From Lacibacter sp. H407 (GTDB lineage Bacteria > Bacteroidota > Bacteroidia > Chitinophagales > Chitinophagaceae), in NCBI RefSeq assembly GCF_037892605.1, contig NZ_JBBKTU010000001.1, forward strand, positions 186,001 through 250,000: a stretch of DNA of 64,000 nt, written 5' to 3'. Both the position numbers and the translations under genes were made by a program. The stretch's first letter is position 1. Each line of letters begins with the position of its first letter. The notes beneath the pieces were generated by a model. The model was not told the origin of the DNA. It saw only the letters and a program-made list of their open reading frames with translations, and made no database searches. This document shows positions 35,481 through 44,518 of the stretch, one piece after another.

Positions 35481-36887
35481 CTATTTTTTGGGAGCAGTCA
35501 CTAACGTTGTATCGCTTGCGAGTGCAGGGACCGTATATTTTCCTGAATCAAGTTGTGCAGCTGGAAACGATTGATGCAACAGCACCCAATCAGCAGAACC
35601 AACAGCAGTTTGATAGAGATATAAATGTTTTAATTTTTTCAAACCTTTTAATTGCATTACTCCCTGTGCTGTAACTTTTGTACCGGTGAGATTGAGCGAT
35701 TGCAGTTGTTGTAATGATTGCAGTTTCAACAAGCCTTTGTCAGTGATCGTTGCATTACTGAGTTGCAGACGGGTAAGAGTTGTTAGTTTAGAAAGTACAT
35801 CCATCGATGCATCGTTAATAGCTGCATGATCTAACTTCAACCATACAAGTTGTTTGCTCAACTGTTGAAGTAATTGCAGCAATGAATCAATACCATTTGT
35901 AACCGCAACAAAATTTACGGAGAGATAATTACTGTTTTGTGCAACAGGGATCACAATTACACCTGCTTTTTTTAACCGGTTGATGATGGCTTCATCCGCT
36001 TTCGCAACAGGTTCAACCGGCACATCTGCTACTTTCTCTTCGTTATCGGATGAACCTGCCTGCAACGACAGTAATACCGGTTTTATTTTTTCAGTTTGCG
36101 GCAGCTCTTTTACTTTCTTATTAAAATGAGCACCCGAATTCACCCACCAATGCAACAACGAAATTTCCTGAGCAGTTAATTGTGATTTTTCTTTCGGTGG
36201 CATGTGGTCTTCGTTATCAACCGGCAACAACATTCGCTTGATCATTTCACTTTCATCTGCATTGCCCGGCTGCATGGTATATCCAGTCTTACCGCCTTTA
36301 ACGATATATTCCTGTTGATCAAGACGAAGTTTTCCTTTTTGCTTGCTTGCTCCATGACAGCTGTAACACTTTGCTTCAAGCAACGGTTGCACTACATCTG
36401 TATAAACAACTGCCTCCTGAATATTGGGAATTGGCTTGATAGCTGTGCCTTGTTCCGCTCCACTTTGCAGTCCCTCGGTTAAATAGTTTGAACCATGTGT
36501 CAATGAACCACCGAGATGTCCTGTAACAGTTATCAACGCAATGATAACTACAGAAACAATACGTGTCGTTTTCACAGAAATTGAAAATCGATACAATAAC
36601 CATAATACAAACGATACAACAGCCGTAGCAATTCCTAGCCATTGATGACGACCCACCAACTGTTCTTCATAATCACCACTCAACGAAAGTATATAACCAC
36701 TGATGCAGGAGAACACAGCACCCAACATTCCCCAAAACAAAATAACGGGAACGGCTGGCTGCAAAAAAGCGAATTTTGCTTTAACAGTAAGCAGTTGAAA
36801 AAAACAAGCAAGCAATAAAATGCCAATAGGCAAATGCACAAGCACTGGGTGAAAACGACCAATGAAATCGGGAAGTGAAAGAAACAT
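35481..36887 (-). CDS. DUF2231 / planctomycete-type cytochrome c / LRR protein
   Basis: A 468-residue membrane protein. Five helices in the first 145 residues (starting FHPVLVHLPIGILLLACFF) match DUF2231. A PSCyt1-like haem c module follows with CYSCH (Cys174, Cys177, His178) and the sequence MPPKEKSQLTAQEISLLHWWV. A C-terminal leucine-rich segment (about 360-445) has units like TRLQLSNATITDKGL and QSLNLTGTKVTAQGV. Haem would be attached on the periplasmic side. The same PSCyt1 module occurs in the DUF1549/DUF1553 protein of the cluster, so the two probably act in one pathway, with an unknown electron-transfer or sensing role. Confidence 0.85.
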   Translation of the reverse strand: MFLSLPDFIGRFHPVLVHLPIGILLLACFFQLLTVKAKFAFLQPAVPVILFWGMLGAVFSCISGYILSLSGDYEEQLVGRHQWLGIATAVVSFVLWLLYRFSISVKTTRIVSVVIIALITVTGHLGGSLTHGSNYLTEGLQSGAEQGTAIKPIPNIQEAVVYTDVVQPLLEAKCYSCHGASKQKGKLRLDQQEYIVKGGKTGYTMQPGNADESEMIKRMLLPVDNEDHMPPKEKSQLTAQEISLLHWWVNSGAHFNKKVKELPQTEKIKPVLLSLQAGSSDNEEKVADVPVEPVAKADEAIINRLKKAGVIVIPVAQNSNYLSVNFVAVTNGIDSLLQLLQQLSKQLVWLKLDHAAINDASMDVLSKLTTLTRLQLSNATITDKGLLKLQSLQQLQSLNLTGTKVTAQGVMQLKGLKKLKHLYLYQTAVGSADWVLLHQSFPAAQLDSGKYTVPALASDTTLVTAPKK

Positions 36888-36893
36888 AAAAAA

Positions 36894-36931
36894 GCGGTGA
36901 GCTTTGAGCTGTGAGCTACGAGTTACGAGTC
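36894..36931. repeat. GAGCT-rich repeat, left of the four-helix-bundle gene
   Basis: Units GTGAGCTTTGAGCTGTGAGCTACGAG read on the plus strand. An inverted counterpart lies at 37367-37402, on the other side of the four-helix-bundle gene. Confidence 0.5.
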
Positions 36932-36968
36932 TTACAGCAGTAAGCGTTTGGGTTAATGAGTTACTGTT

Positions 36969-37322
36969 TTATTTGTTTAGCTTATTCATAAAACTGATAA
37001 GCATTTTCTGCTCTTCATCAATATCTTTTAGCATTTCACTTCTTAACTTCGCATCGCCATAGTTTACAGCTTCTGCGATTAAAAGCTGCGTTTCTAATTC
37101 AAAAGTTGAACCTAATGAAATTTCAATGAAGCGGTTATAGTCCTTTTCACTGCTTCGGCTGCTTCCCTCCGCTATATTTGATGAAATAGAAACAGCTGCT
37201 CTCGTTATTTGAGATGATATGCCGAATCGCTCCTCCTTAGGAAATGCTGCAACGAGTTTAAATGAATGAACGGCAATTTGAAATCCCTTGTGCCAGATCT
37301 TAAGATCTTTGAAATTTTTCAT
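36969..37322 (-). CDS. four-helix-bundle protein (23S rRNA intervening-sequence type)
   Basis: A 117-residue cytoplasmic protein starting at ATG 37322. It matches the family pattern FKDLKIWHKGFQIAVHSF, ISSQITRAAVSISSNIAEGS and a C-terminal helix with the FELETQL motif. Members form pentameric four-helix bundles; they were first seen within 23S rRNA insertions but are frequent as free-standing genes in Bacteroidota, with no known function. Here it splits a cluster of cytochrome/DUF1501 genes and is flanked by inverted GAGCT-rich repeats, suggesting a late insertion. Confidence 0.9.
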   Translation of the reverse strand: MKNFKDLKIWHKGFQIAVHSFKLVAAFPKEERFGISSQITRAAVSISSNIAEGSSRSSEKDYNRFIEISLGSTFELETQLLIAEAVNYGDAKLRSEMLKDIDEEQKMLISFMNKLNK

Positions 37323-37366
37323 ACGCAAATTTTATAGGTGATAAAATAATAACTTGTAAACGACCC

Positions 37367-37402
37367 AGCTCAAGGCTCGCAGCTCATCGCTCACAGCTTC
37401 TT
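37367..37402. repeat. GAGCT-rich repeat, right of the four-helix-bundle gene, inverted
   Basis: Plus strand reads CAGCTCAAGGCTCGCAGC then TCATCGCTCACAGCTTC, the inverted form of the stretch at 36894-36931. It overlaps the last base pair of the downstream TIM-barrel gene. Confidence 0.5.
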
Positions 37403-38327
37403 ACCCGTATCTCTTCCGCAACAATTTCATCATATGCACATTGATTGCCCATTGATCAGCCACCGGCTGTTGTGTATAAGGAAGCGTGGGCATATAACCG
37501 GGCGGACCAAACTCCGTTAAGAAGGTTAATCGCTCACCGTTTTTCTTTTTACGTTCCGCTACTTTATCCCACCAATCGAAATGTTGTTTCACCACCGCTT
37601 CCCATTCAGGTGCACGGGGATCATTTACCTGCGGCCCTTCGGCATAACCAATGCGTGCATGAATATGCTCCACCCGTTGCAATGCCAGGTCAATTGTTTC
37701 CTTTTGATCACCTAACAAACTCTCATGCACATTGCACCAATGCGATACATCGAAAGTCAATTTCAATGAAGGAATTTTTTCAATGAACTGTCTTGTGGTA
37801 TGCGCTGCAAACATGATCCGTGACCGATGCGTTTCATGACAGATCGTAATTCCCGTTTCATTTGATAATTGTGTAGTATGATCAACAAATGCTTTTGATT
37901 GTTCAAAGCTATAGTGATCTCTTCCGGAATGACAATTGATGTACAACGGTTTTTGAAACGAATTTTTTGCTGCGGCTATCGTTGCTTTTTTAAATGTAGC
38001 AAGATGTTCGTTGTAATCGGTTTGCCATCCACCGCACAGAAAACCAACTTCCAGTGCATGTTTTTTCAATGCAGCAAACAGATCAGTTTGTGCTTTTGCA
38101 TCATCGGGCCACCATATCTCAATGCCATCATAGCCTTCTTTTTTAGCAGCAGCACAAAACGCATCAACAGTTCCCTGAAAACCCCAGTCGGTAGCCATCA
38201 CCGTTAGTTGAAAGCCGGGAGCAGACACAACATTCAATTTCGTTTGTGCGTCCACGTCATTCACTGAAGCAAGAATCGTTGCTGCAGCAGCAGAAGTTGA
38301 CGTTTGTAAAAAGTTTCTGCGATTCAA
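37401..38327 (-). CDS. exported sugar phosphate isomerase/epimerase-like TIM-barrel protein
   Basis: A 308-residue AP-endonuclease-2-type TIM barrel. The likely metal ligands are visible: Glu in ICHETHRSR, Asp/His in LTFDVSHWC, His in HIHARIG and Glu in LTEFGPPG. The N-terminus NRRNFLQTSTSAAAATILAS is a Tat-like signal, so the protein is exported folded. The start is a TTG at 38327; no ATG is available nearby. Relatives act on sugars or inositols. Its place behind the DUF1501 gene suggests a shared exported pathway, not central metabolism. Confidence 0.85.
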   Translation of the reverse strand: MNRRNFLQTSTSAAAATILASVNDVDAQTKLNVVSAPGFQLTVMATDWGFQGTVDAFCAAAKKEGYDGIEIWWPDDAKAQTDLFAALKKHALEVGFLCGGWQTDYNEHLATFKKATIAAAKNSFQKPLYINCHSGRDHYSFEQSKAFVDHTTQLSNETGITICHETHRSRIMFAAHTTRQFIEKIPSLKLTFDVSHWCNVHESLLGDQKETIDLALQRVEHIHARIGYAEGPQVNDPRAPEWEAVVKQHFDWWDKVAERKKKNGERLTFLTEFGPPGYMPTLPYTQQPVADQWAINVHMMKLLRKRYG

Positions 38328-38379
38328 TCAGTTTAATTTTAAGAGTTTCAATTTGTTGGATTGACGACAGGCCACAGCT

Positions 38380-38414
38380 GATCAACCACTCATCGTTCAT
38401 CACTCATCCTCAAG
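38380..38414. repeat. CACTCATC-type intergenic repeat
   Basis: Degenerate units (CCACTCATCGTTCATCACTCATCC) between the DUF1501 and TIM-barrel genes, the inverted form of the GATGAGTGA class. Confidence 0.45.
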
Positions 38415-39918
38415 CGATGATATCACGAATCACATTTCCTTCTACATCAGTCAATCGAAAAGGCCTTCCCTGGAATTGATACGTAAATTCTTCGTGATTA
38501 AATCCTAACTGGTTTAAAATAGTTGCCTGTATGTCAAAGGCATTTACTTTTCCACTGATAGGACTGTAACCGATCTCATCTGTTTCGCCATGCGTTGTAC
38601 CGCCTTTTATACCGCCACCGGCCATCCACATCGTGAATGCTTCTGTATGATGATCTCTTCCTTTGTATGGCGCATCCGAACCGTTGCGATTTTCCATCAT
38701 AGGTGTACGACCAAACTCTCCGCCCCACACCACCAATGTTTCTTCCAGTAATCCACGTTGTTTGAGATCCAGTAACAATGCAGTAATTGGTCTGTCAACC
38801 GTTTTGCATTTATTCACCATACCAATGTTCACCGCATTATCTGCATGATCACCATGTGCATCCCAACCCCAATCAAACAACTGTACATAACGAACACCTT
38901 TCTCTACGAGTTTTCGTGCAAGCAATACGTTGTTGGCAAAACATGCTTTGCCGGGTTGCGTGCCATACATGTCGTGAATATATTGCGGCTCATCATTGAT
39001 GTTCATTACATCGGGTGCCGTGATCTGCATCCGATAAGCCATTTCATATTGAGAAATACGTGAAAGAATTTCGGGATCATTGTACTCTGCATACTCTTGC
39101 ATGTTTGCCTCATTGATCGCTTCGATCGAAGCTTTCCGCAAATCACGACTCATTCCATGCGGATCTTTGATAAACAAAACAGGATCGCCTTCGCTCCGAC
39201 ATTGCACACCTTGATAAACCGACGGCAAAAATCCACTACCCCACACACTCTTACCTGCATCGGGAAAACTACCACCACTTGTTAATACCACAAAGCCGGG
39301 CAGGTTTTGATTTTCTGTTCCTAAACCATAGGTTACCCAACTGCCAATACTTGGCCGGCCCAACCGTGCACTGCCTGTGTGCAATAACAACTGTGCAGGT
39401 GCATGGTTGAACTGATCGGTTGTTACTGCTTTTAAAAAACTGATATCATCTACAACAGTTGAGAGATGCGGAAGATTTTCACTAACCCATGCACCACTTT
39501 GTCCGTGCTGTTTAAAATTTGTTTGTGGTCCCATCATTTTCGGAACGCCACGAATGAAAGCGAATTTTTTCCCTTCCAGTAATGAAGGCGGACAATCCTG
39601 TCCATCCATTTTCATTAACTCCGGTTTGTAATCAAACAACTCCAGTTGCGAAGGAGCACCAGCCATATGTAGATAGATCACACTTCTTGCTTTGCCAATG
39701 AACGGTGGCGATTTTGGCAACAATGGATGTGCCGGATCAAACACAATTGGATTGGTGCCTGCAGTTTTATTTCCACAACCACCAAGTAAAGAACCCATCG
39801 CTAATGCACCAAGTCCCATTGCACTTTCTTTTAAAAAATGCCGGCGTGTATGCAACCGAAGCTGTGCTTCCTGGGCCTCTTTCACCATCCGTTGTGCATG
39901 TAATTCTTGTTGAGTCAT
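38410..39918 (-). CDS. DUF1501 (sulfatase-like fold) protein, Tat-exported lipoprotein
   Basis: A 502-residue protein. The N-terminal TRRHFLKESAMGLGALAM is a Tat signal and ends in a lipobox, LLGGC (about residue 48), so it is probably a lipid-anchored exported protein. The body has DUF1501 hallmarks: YLHMAGAPSQLELFDYKP, VQLFDWGWDAHGDHADN, LVVWGGEFGRTP and RDHHTEAF. The fold is related to alkaline phosphatase/sulfatase. DUF1501 genes almost always pair with a DUF1549/DUF1553 gene, as here (8-base gap). The biochemical role of the pair is not established. Confidence 0.92.
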   Translation of the reverse strand: MTQQELHAQRMVKEAQEAQLRLHTRRHFLKESAMGLGALAMGSLLGGCGNKTAGTNPIVFDPAHPLLPKSPPFIGKARSVIYLHMAGAPSQLELFDYKPELMKMDGQDCPPSLLEGKKFAFIRGVPKMMGPQTNFKQHGQSGAWVSENLPHLSTVVDDISFLKAVTTDQFNHAPAQLLLHTGSARLGRPSIGSWVTYGLGTENQNLPGFVVLTSGGSFPDAGKSVWGSGFLPSVYQGVQCRSEGDPVLFIKDPHGMSRDLRKASIEAINEANMQEYAEYNDPEILSRISQYEMAYRMQITAPDVMNINDEPQYIHDMYGTQPGKACFANNVLLARKLVEKGVRYVQLFDWGWDAHGDHADNAVNIGMVNKCKTVDRPITALLLDLKQRGLLEETLVVWGGEFGRTPMMENRNGSDAPYKGRDHHTEAFTMWMAGGGIKGGTTHGETDEIGYSPISGKVNAFDIQATILNQLGFNHEEFTYQFQGRPFRLTDVEGNVIRDIIA

Positions 39919-39926
39919 AGCTTCTT

Positions 39927-42665
39927 CTAATTTTTCATAATCACTTCATCAATATTCAACATGGCGTTTGCCACTACTACCAATGCCGCTGTCTCCGCAT
40001 TGTTGTGTTCATCATCTTTCCCAATCAATTCACGTGTTTTTGTTTGATCTGTTTTAAACTCAGTGAATGCCTTTTGATAGAGACTGGTAAATGTTTTCAA
40101 TTTTGCTGCATCAATTTTTTTGTACAGCATCAGTTCATATCCTTTTGCAATTTGCTGTTCGGGATTTTTTCCTGCTTCTTTCTGCATGCGGTATGCAAAA
40201 TGTCGTGACATATCAAGATATGCTGAATCATTCAAGGTCACCAACGCCTGCAATGGTGTGTTGGTACGAATACGACGGGCATTGCATACCACTTTCGCAA
40301 CACCATCAAACGCAATCATCGATGGATAGGGAGCCGTACGTTTCCAATATGTGTACACTGCTCTCCGATATTGATCTTCACCTTCACTTGTTTTCCATTT
40401 ATCGCCGTTGTAAGGTGATAACCAAATGCCTTCCGGCTGCCAGGGCATTACACCGGGGCCATACATTTTATTACTCATGGTGCCGCTGATGCATAAATGT
40501 TGATCACGTATTTGTTCTGCACTCAACCGCACTCGTGGACCACGTGCATAATATCGGTTGAACAGATCCTTTGCTTTTATTTCTTCGGTAAGTTTTGAGT
40601 CCTGCATGTAAGCAGCACTCATCACCAATTCTTTCAATAATGCTTTCATGCTCCATTTGTGATCGTTCATCAATTTCCACGAAAGATGATCCAGTAATTC
40701 CTGGTGTGTGGGCGGTGCTCCCTGCGTACCCATATCTTCCAATGTTTCTGCAATGCCTGTACCAAACAACTGTTCCCAAAAACGATTCACCAATGTGCGT
40801 GATACCAATGGATTCTTTTTATCTGTTAACCACATCGCTAATCCCAAACGATTTTTTGGCGCATTGGCTGGCATTGCAAAAGCAAATGTTTGCGGCACAT
40901 CCGGCTGCACTTCTTCTCCTTTACTCGTCCACGCACCACGTTCAAACACATTACTGGTTCGCCACATCCACGAAGGATTTTCAACCATCACCGGTGTGGT
41001 AACAGGATTTGCATCTAAGAGTGTACGATAAGCCTGATTGATTTTTGCAAATCCAGGTTCTGTTTTTCCTGGTAACTCATTCACGAATGCAAACCAATCG
41101 AAAATGAGTGCAAACTCTTTACTGTTGGCAGGCAATGTTGCATTTTCATACGTTACATATACATCATGAATGCCCTGTTGCGGTGTAAACGAAAGGAAGA
41201 ACTTTTGAAATTTATCCATCTTCTGCAACGGTACACTAGCAAATACCGGTCCTTCCGGGCTATCGGTACGGAATTTTAATACGCCTCCCTTTATTCTTGA
41301 AATGAAATTAAATATCAGTTGATTTGAATGCTGCAGATCGATGCGTTTTAATCGTGCCGAAGAATAATTCAGCATCATCAACGCATAATTGTTATTTCCA
41401 ATTACTGCATTGTTCAAACTATCGGCCGTAGTTGAATTAACTGATGGCTGCCAGGTACGCAAAAAAAGTTTCACTCTGCTTGCTTCATCTTTAGAAGCAT
41501 ATCGCTGTACCCAGTTCACAACTTCGTTCAACGTTTGTTTCAATGTATCGTTGTACTCCCGCAGCAATGGATATTCAGCAGGTACATCTTCATCTCTTGT
41601 GTTATTGAAGTACGCCAAAAATTTATAGTACTCAGCATGTTTGATCGGATCGTATGGATGACTGTGGCATTGCACACAACTAAATGTTGTACTCATCAAT
41701 GATTCCCATGTTGTATTCACTCTGTCAATCACTGCTGCTGTTCTGAACTCTTCATTATCCGTTCCGCCTTCCATATTATTCATGGTGTTGCGGTGAAAGG
41801 CAGTAGCAATGTATTGTGCATCGGTTGGGTCTGGCAGCAGATCACCGGCCAGTTGTTCCACTAAAAATTCGTTATACGGTTTGTCTTTATTAAATGCATT
41901 GATAAGCCAGTCTCTGTATTTCCAAATAGTGCGACCTTCATCTGATTCATAACCTTTGGTATCAGCATATCTTGAAAGATCGAGCCAGAGTGATGCCCAT
42001 CGTTCACCAAAACGTGGTGATGCCAGTAATGAATCAACCAACACTTCATATCCTTTCTCATCTGTACTTTGCAAAAATTGTTTTGCAACAGCCTCGGATG
42101 GATACATACCGATCAAATCAAGACTAACTCTTCTTAATAATGAAGGTTTGTCGGCTTGCACAGAAGGTTTCAATTCCAGTTCTTTCAGTTTTGCAAAAAT
42201 GAATTTGTCAACATCATTGTGTATCCATGGATCAGTAACATCCGGCAATTCGGTTTCTTTCACCGGCAGATACGCCCAATGGTCACCCCACTTTGCACCC
42301 TGTTTGATCCATTGCTTTAAAATCTTTATCTCTTCCTTACTTAACGGTTCATGTTTGTAAGGCATCCGCTCTTCCGGATCGTTCACTGTAATTCTTCTGA
42401 TCATTTCACTTGCGTCGGGATCACCTGGAATGATCGCCGGCTTTCCCGACTCCGTTTTGGCTAATGCTTCATCACGAAACAATACACTAAAACCGGCTTT
42501 TGCTTTTACACCACCGTGGCAGGAAATACATTTATTATTGAGGATGGGTTTTACATCGGCACTGAAATCAACTGTACGTGATGGCATCAGGAACAAATAG
42601 CCTGCTACCAGTACAATGAGCAACCCGATAATAAGAACCGTTTTTTGTTTGAAGAATGATTTCAT
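39927..42665 (-). CDS. planctomycete-type cytochrome PSCyt1 / DUF1549 / DUF1553 protein
   Basis: A 912-residue protein anchored by one N-terminal helix (about 9-28). A PSCyt1 haem-binding module follows (CISCH, Cys46, Cys49, His50, and MPYKHEPLSKEEIKILKQWI). DUF1549 (about 145-350, RRVSLDLIGMYPS and QCHSHPYDPI, itself a second CxxC-less CH site) comes next, then a roughly 200-residue insert. DUF1553 closes the protein (about 620-880, GLAMWLTDKKNPLVSRTLVNRFW). It would face the periplasm. It is the first gene of the group 42665-35481 on the minus strand. Such proteins are abundant in Planctomycetota and Verrucomicrobiota and scattered in Bacteroidota. Confidence 0.92.
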   Translation of the reverse strand: MKSFFKQKTVLIIGLLIVLVAGYLFLMPSRTVDFSADVKPILNNKCISCHGGVKAKAGFSVLFRDEALAKTESGKPAIIPGDPDASEMIRRITVNDPEERMPYKHEPLSKEEIKILKQWIKQGAKWGDHWAYLPVKETELPDVTDPWIHNDVDKFIFAKLKELELKPSVQADKPSLLRRVSLDLIGMYPSEAVAKQFLQSTDEKGYEVLVDSLLASPRFGERWASLWLDLSRYADTKGYESDEGRTIWKYRDWLINAFNKDKPYNEFLVEQLAGDLLPDPTDAQYIATAFHRNTMNNMEGGTDNEEFRTAAVIDRVNTTWESLMSTTFSCVQCHSHPYDPIKHAEYYKFLAYFNNTRDEDVPAEYPLLREYNDTLKQTLNEVVNWVQRYASKDEASRVKLFLRTWQPSVNSTTADSLNNAVIGNNNYALMMLNYSSARLKRIDLQHSNQLIFNFISRIKGGVLKFRTDSPEGPVFASVPLQKMDKFQKFFLSFTPQQGIHDVYVTYENATLPANSKEFALIFDWFAFVNELPGKTEPGFAKINQAYRTLLDANPVTTPVMVENPSWMWRTSNVFERGAWTSKGEEVQPDVPQTFAFAMPANAPKNRLGLAMWLTDKKNPLVSRTLVNRFWEQLFGTGIAETLEDMGTQGAPPTHQELLDHLSWKLMNDHKWSMKALLKELVMSAAYMQDSKLTEEIKAKDLFNRYYARGPRVRLSAEQIRDQHLCISGTMSNKMYGPGVMPWQPEGIWLSPYNGDKWKTSEGEDQYRRAVYTYWKRTAPYPSMIAFDGVAKVVCNARRIRTNTPLQALVTLNDSAYLDMSRHFAYRMQKEAGKNPEQQIAKGYELMLYKKIDAAKLKTFTSLYQKAFTEFKTDQTKTRELIGKDDEHNNAETAALVVVANAMLNIDEVIMKN

Positions 42666-42792
42666 ACAGCAATACCCTGTTAACTTGTGCCTTCAATTTA
42701 CATTTATTTTCCTTTACTGCTTCATCAATTTGCACAAACGATTGTACAACTAAATAAATGGTATGCCTACACTCCGGCTTATCGACTGCAAT

Positions 42793-42824
42793 AAAAAAAA
42801 CCCGGCCAATAATTGCCAGGTTTT
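42793..42824 (-). terminator. terminator after the beta-barrel protein gene
   Basis: AAAACCCGGC and GCCAGGTTTT form an imperfect stem around an AT-rich loop. On the minus strand eight T residues follow. It is 26 bases past the stop at 42850. Confidence 0.7.
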
Positions 42825-42849
42825 ACCATATATATTGAGCGATGAGAAG

Positions 42850-43698
42850 TTACAATCTAATTCCAATACCTGCTGTGATGTAAAAACGATTACGGCCGTA
42901 TTCACCGTTTGATGCGATCAGATTTTGCGGCATTACAAACGATGGACTTACTACCGCATTCATTTTACCCATAACCAGCACAATCGGCATGGTATATTCG
43001 TATGCGAGTAATGAAAACGTATTTACATTTCTTGTACCGGTTACTGTTTGCGGAGGGCCAACCGGTAATCCGCCAATGGTTCCATTTCTTTTTTCCTCGT
43101 AGGTTTCAACAAACCGTTGTGTACCTCCGTATGCTGTAATGGTTGGATTAATAGCCAATGCCCGTGGCTTTCCTTCTTTTAATTTAATAATAAATAAATG
43201 ATCGAGCCCAGCTGTTGCACCAATATCTGTATTGCTGCTGAATTTAAGATCGGCACCAAGATTTATATTGATGATCTTTGTTTGTATGGTTGTGTTGATC
43301 CCGGTTTGATATTTCAAGGCTGATTGTACCAATGAAGATTCTTCTTTGTACAAGAACCTTGATGCAAACAGATTGCCTGTAAAATGTTCACTCTCGGGGA
43401 AACGATAACCCAATTCCACACTACCTCCTGTTAATTGAAACGGCAATGCACTGTTTTGTATAAAGATGGCAGCACCTTGTGCATACAATCCATTTTTCAA
43501 TTGATATCCCACGATTGGCAACGTAGCGCTGCTGCTTAAACTATCTGTACGTCCGAGAAAATGTACCAGCGTTTGATGAGCAAGTGTTGCTGTAAATACA
43601 GGTTTTCGTGTATCAGTTTTTGTTGTGTCGTCCTGTGCTGCAAGAAACAGCGGACACAAGAGCAACAAAAAGGAAAAGAGTTGTTTTATTTTTTTCAT
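42850..43698 (-). CDS. predicted outer-membrane beta-barrel protein
   Basis: A 282-residue exported protein with a signal peptide ending near LFLAAQ (residue 21). The mature part is built of alternating hydrophobic strands (GLYAQGAAIFIQ, GGSVELGYRF, INLGADLKFSS) and ends RNRFYITAGIGIRL, as expected of an integral barrel. I do not recognise a specific family. It is a monocistronic gene bounded by terminators on both sides. Confidence 0.6.
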   Translation of the reverse strand: MKKIKQLFSFLLLLCPLFLAAQDDTTKTDTRKPVFTATLAHQTLVHFLGRTDSLSSSATLPIVGYQLKNGLYAQGAAIFIQNSALPFQLTGGSVELGYRFPESEHFTGNLFASRFLYKEESSLVQSALKYQTGINTTIQTKIININLGADLKFSSNTDIGATAGLDHLFIIKLKEGKPRALAINPTITAYGGTQRFVETYEEKRNGTIGGLPVGPPQTVTGTRNVNTFSLLAYEYTMPIVLVMGKMNAVVSPSFVMPQNLIASNGEYGRNRFYITAGIGIRL

Positions 43699-43724
43699 GG
43701 CCTTACAGTTTGGTTCGGAAGAAA

Positions 43725-43748
43725 GAAGTCCCGCTTCTGCGGGACTTC
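43725..43748 (-). terminator. strong hairpin terminator after the low-complexity protein gene
   Basis: A perfect 10-bp stem GAAGTCCCGC/GCGGGACTTC with loop TTCT. On the minus strand TTTCTT follows. It is 42 bases after the stop codon at 43790. Confidence 0.75.
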
Positions 43749-43789
43749 CAGTTCCCGATCGTCATGATTTCTATAACTACCTATAAAAC

Positions 43790-44518
43790 TTATTGACGAC
43801 CGGCAGTAACTGTTGAGTTACTGTTTGCTGACACTTCTACATCAGCGCCCGCTTCCGTATTCTTCACTTTCTTTACAGTTGCTTTTGTAGTTTGTTTTGC
43901 CTCAGCTGTTGTGTTGCCTGCTTTCGTTTTAATTTTCTTTGTTTTCAGTTTTGCATCAGTTGTTACTTCTGTACTACTATTCACATCACCATTGGCAGAT
44001 GCATCGTTTGCATTAACCTCACCGTTTGCATTGGCATTGGTGTTACTGCTGATGTTGAGCCCCGGCTTTACTTCATTCCGCATTTCTTTTGTTGTTGTGC
44101 GGATGCCTTGTGCTTCTGTTACAACTAATTCTTTTACTTCTGTTGCCATACCATTTCCTTGCTCAGCAGCATTTGTTTCACCCTTTACACGGGTATCCAC
44201 TGCTGTTTCGTTTGTTACTTTCGCATTAGTTCCTTTGGCCGTAGCATTTGCAGCTGCATTTGTTTTTGCAGTTACGTTTGCTGTTGTACGTGTTGTAACA
44301 TTCGCAGTAGTTTGCACTACTTTACCGGTTGCCTGTACCACTCTTGTAGTAGCCTGTGTTGTTTTACTTACCACATCTGCAACTTTACTTGTGTTTACAG
44401 TAGCTTTTGTAACAGCACTGGTTGTACTGTTCAAATTCAGGTTCACCTGAGCAAAAACTGCGTTACCTAAAAGCATCACTACTGCAGCGGCTGTTAATTG
44501 TTTCATCTTGTTCTTCAT
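43790..44518 (-). CDS. secreted Thr/Ala/Asn-rich low-complexity protein
   Basis: A 242-residue protein with a clear signal peptide (LTAAAVVMLLGNAVFAQ). The mature chain lacks Cys and Trp and is almost free of aromatics. Residues about 30-100 are Thr/Val/Ala-rich with a loose 11-residue rhythm (KTTQATTRVVQ, ATGKVVQTTAN, VTTRTTANVTA), recalling amphipathic-helix or LEA-like repeats. Residues about 150-180 are Asn/Ala/Ser-rich, and the C-terminal third alternates Lys and Thr (TKKIKTKAGNTT). Mixed charge and no hydrophobic core suggest an extended or disordered protein in the periplasm or outside. No family is recognised; a 179-residue open frame on the other strand is a composition artefact. Confidence 0.6.
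   Translation of the reverse strand: MKNKMKQLTAAAVVMLLGNAVFAQVNLNLNSTTSAVTKATVNTSKVADVVSKTTQATTRVVQATGKVVQTTANVTTRTTANVTAKTNAAANATAKGTNAKVTNETAVDTRVKGETNAAEQGNGMATEVKELVVTEAQGIRTTTKEMRNEVKPGLNISSNTNANANGEVNANDASANGDVNSSTEVTTDAKLKTKKIKTKAGNTTAEAKQTTKATVKKVKNTEAGADVEVSANSNSTVTAGRQ

Noticed and set aside
36969-37322. 23S rRNA intervening sequence
   Set aside because: The protein family is named after such insertions, but no rRNA sequence flanks the gene here.
43911-44450. 179-residue open frame on the plus strand
   Set aside because: It is exactly antisense to the low-complexity protein gene; its Phe/Val/Ala-rich translation reflects the Thr/Ala/Lys codons of the other strand. The minus-strand product has a signal peptide and a terminator.
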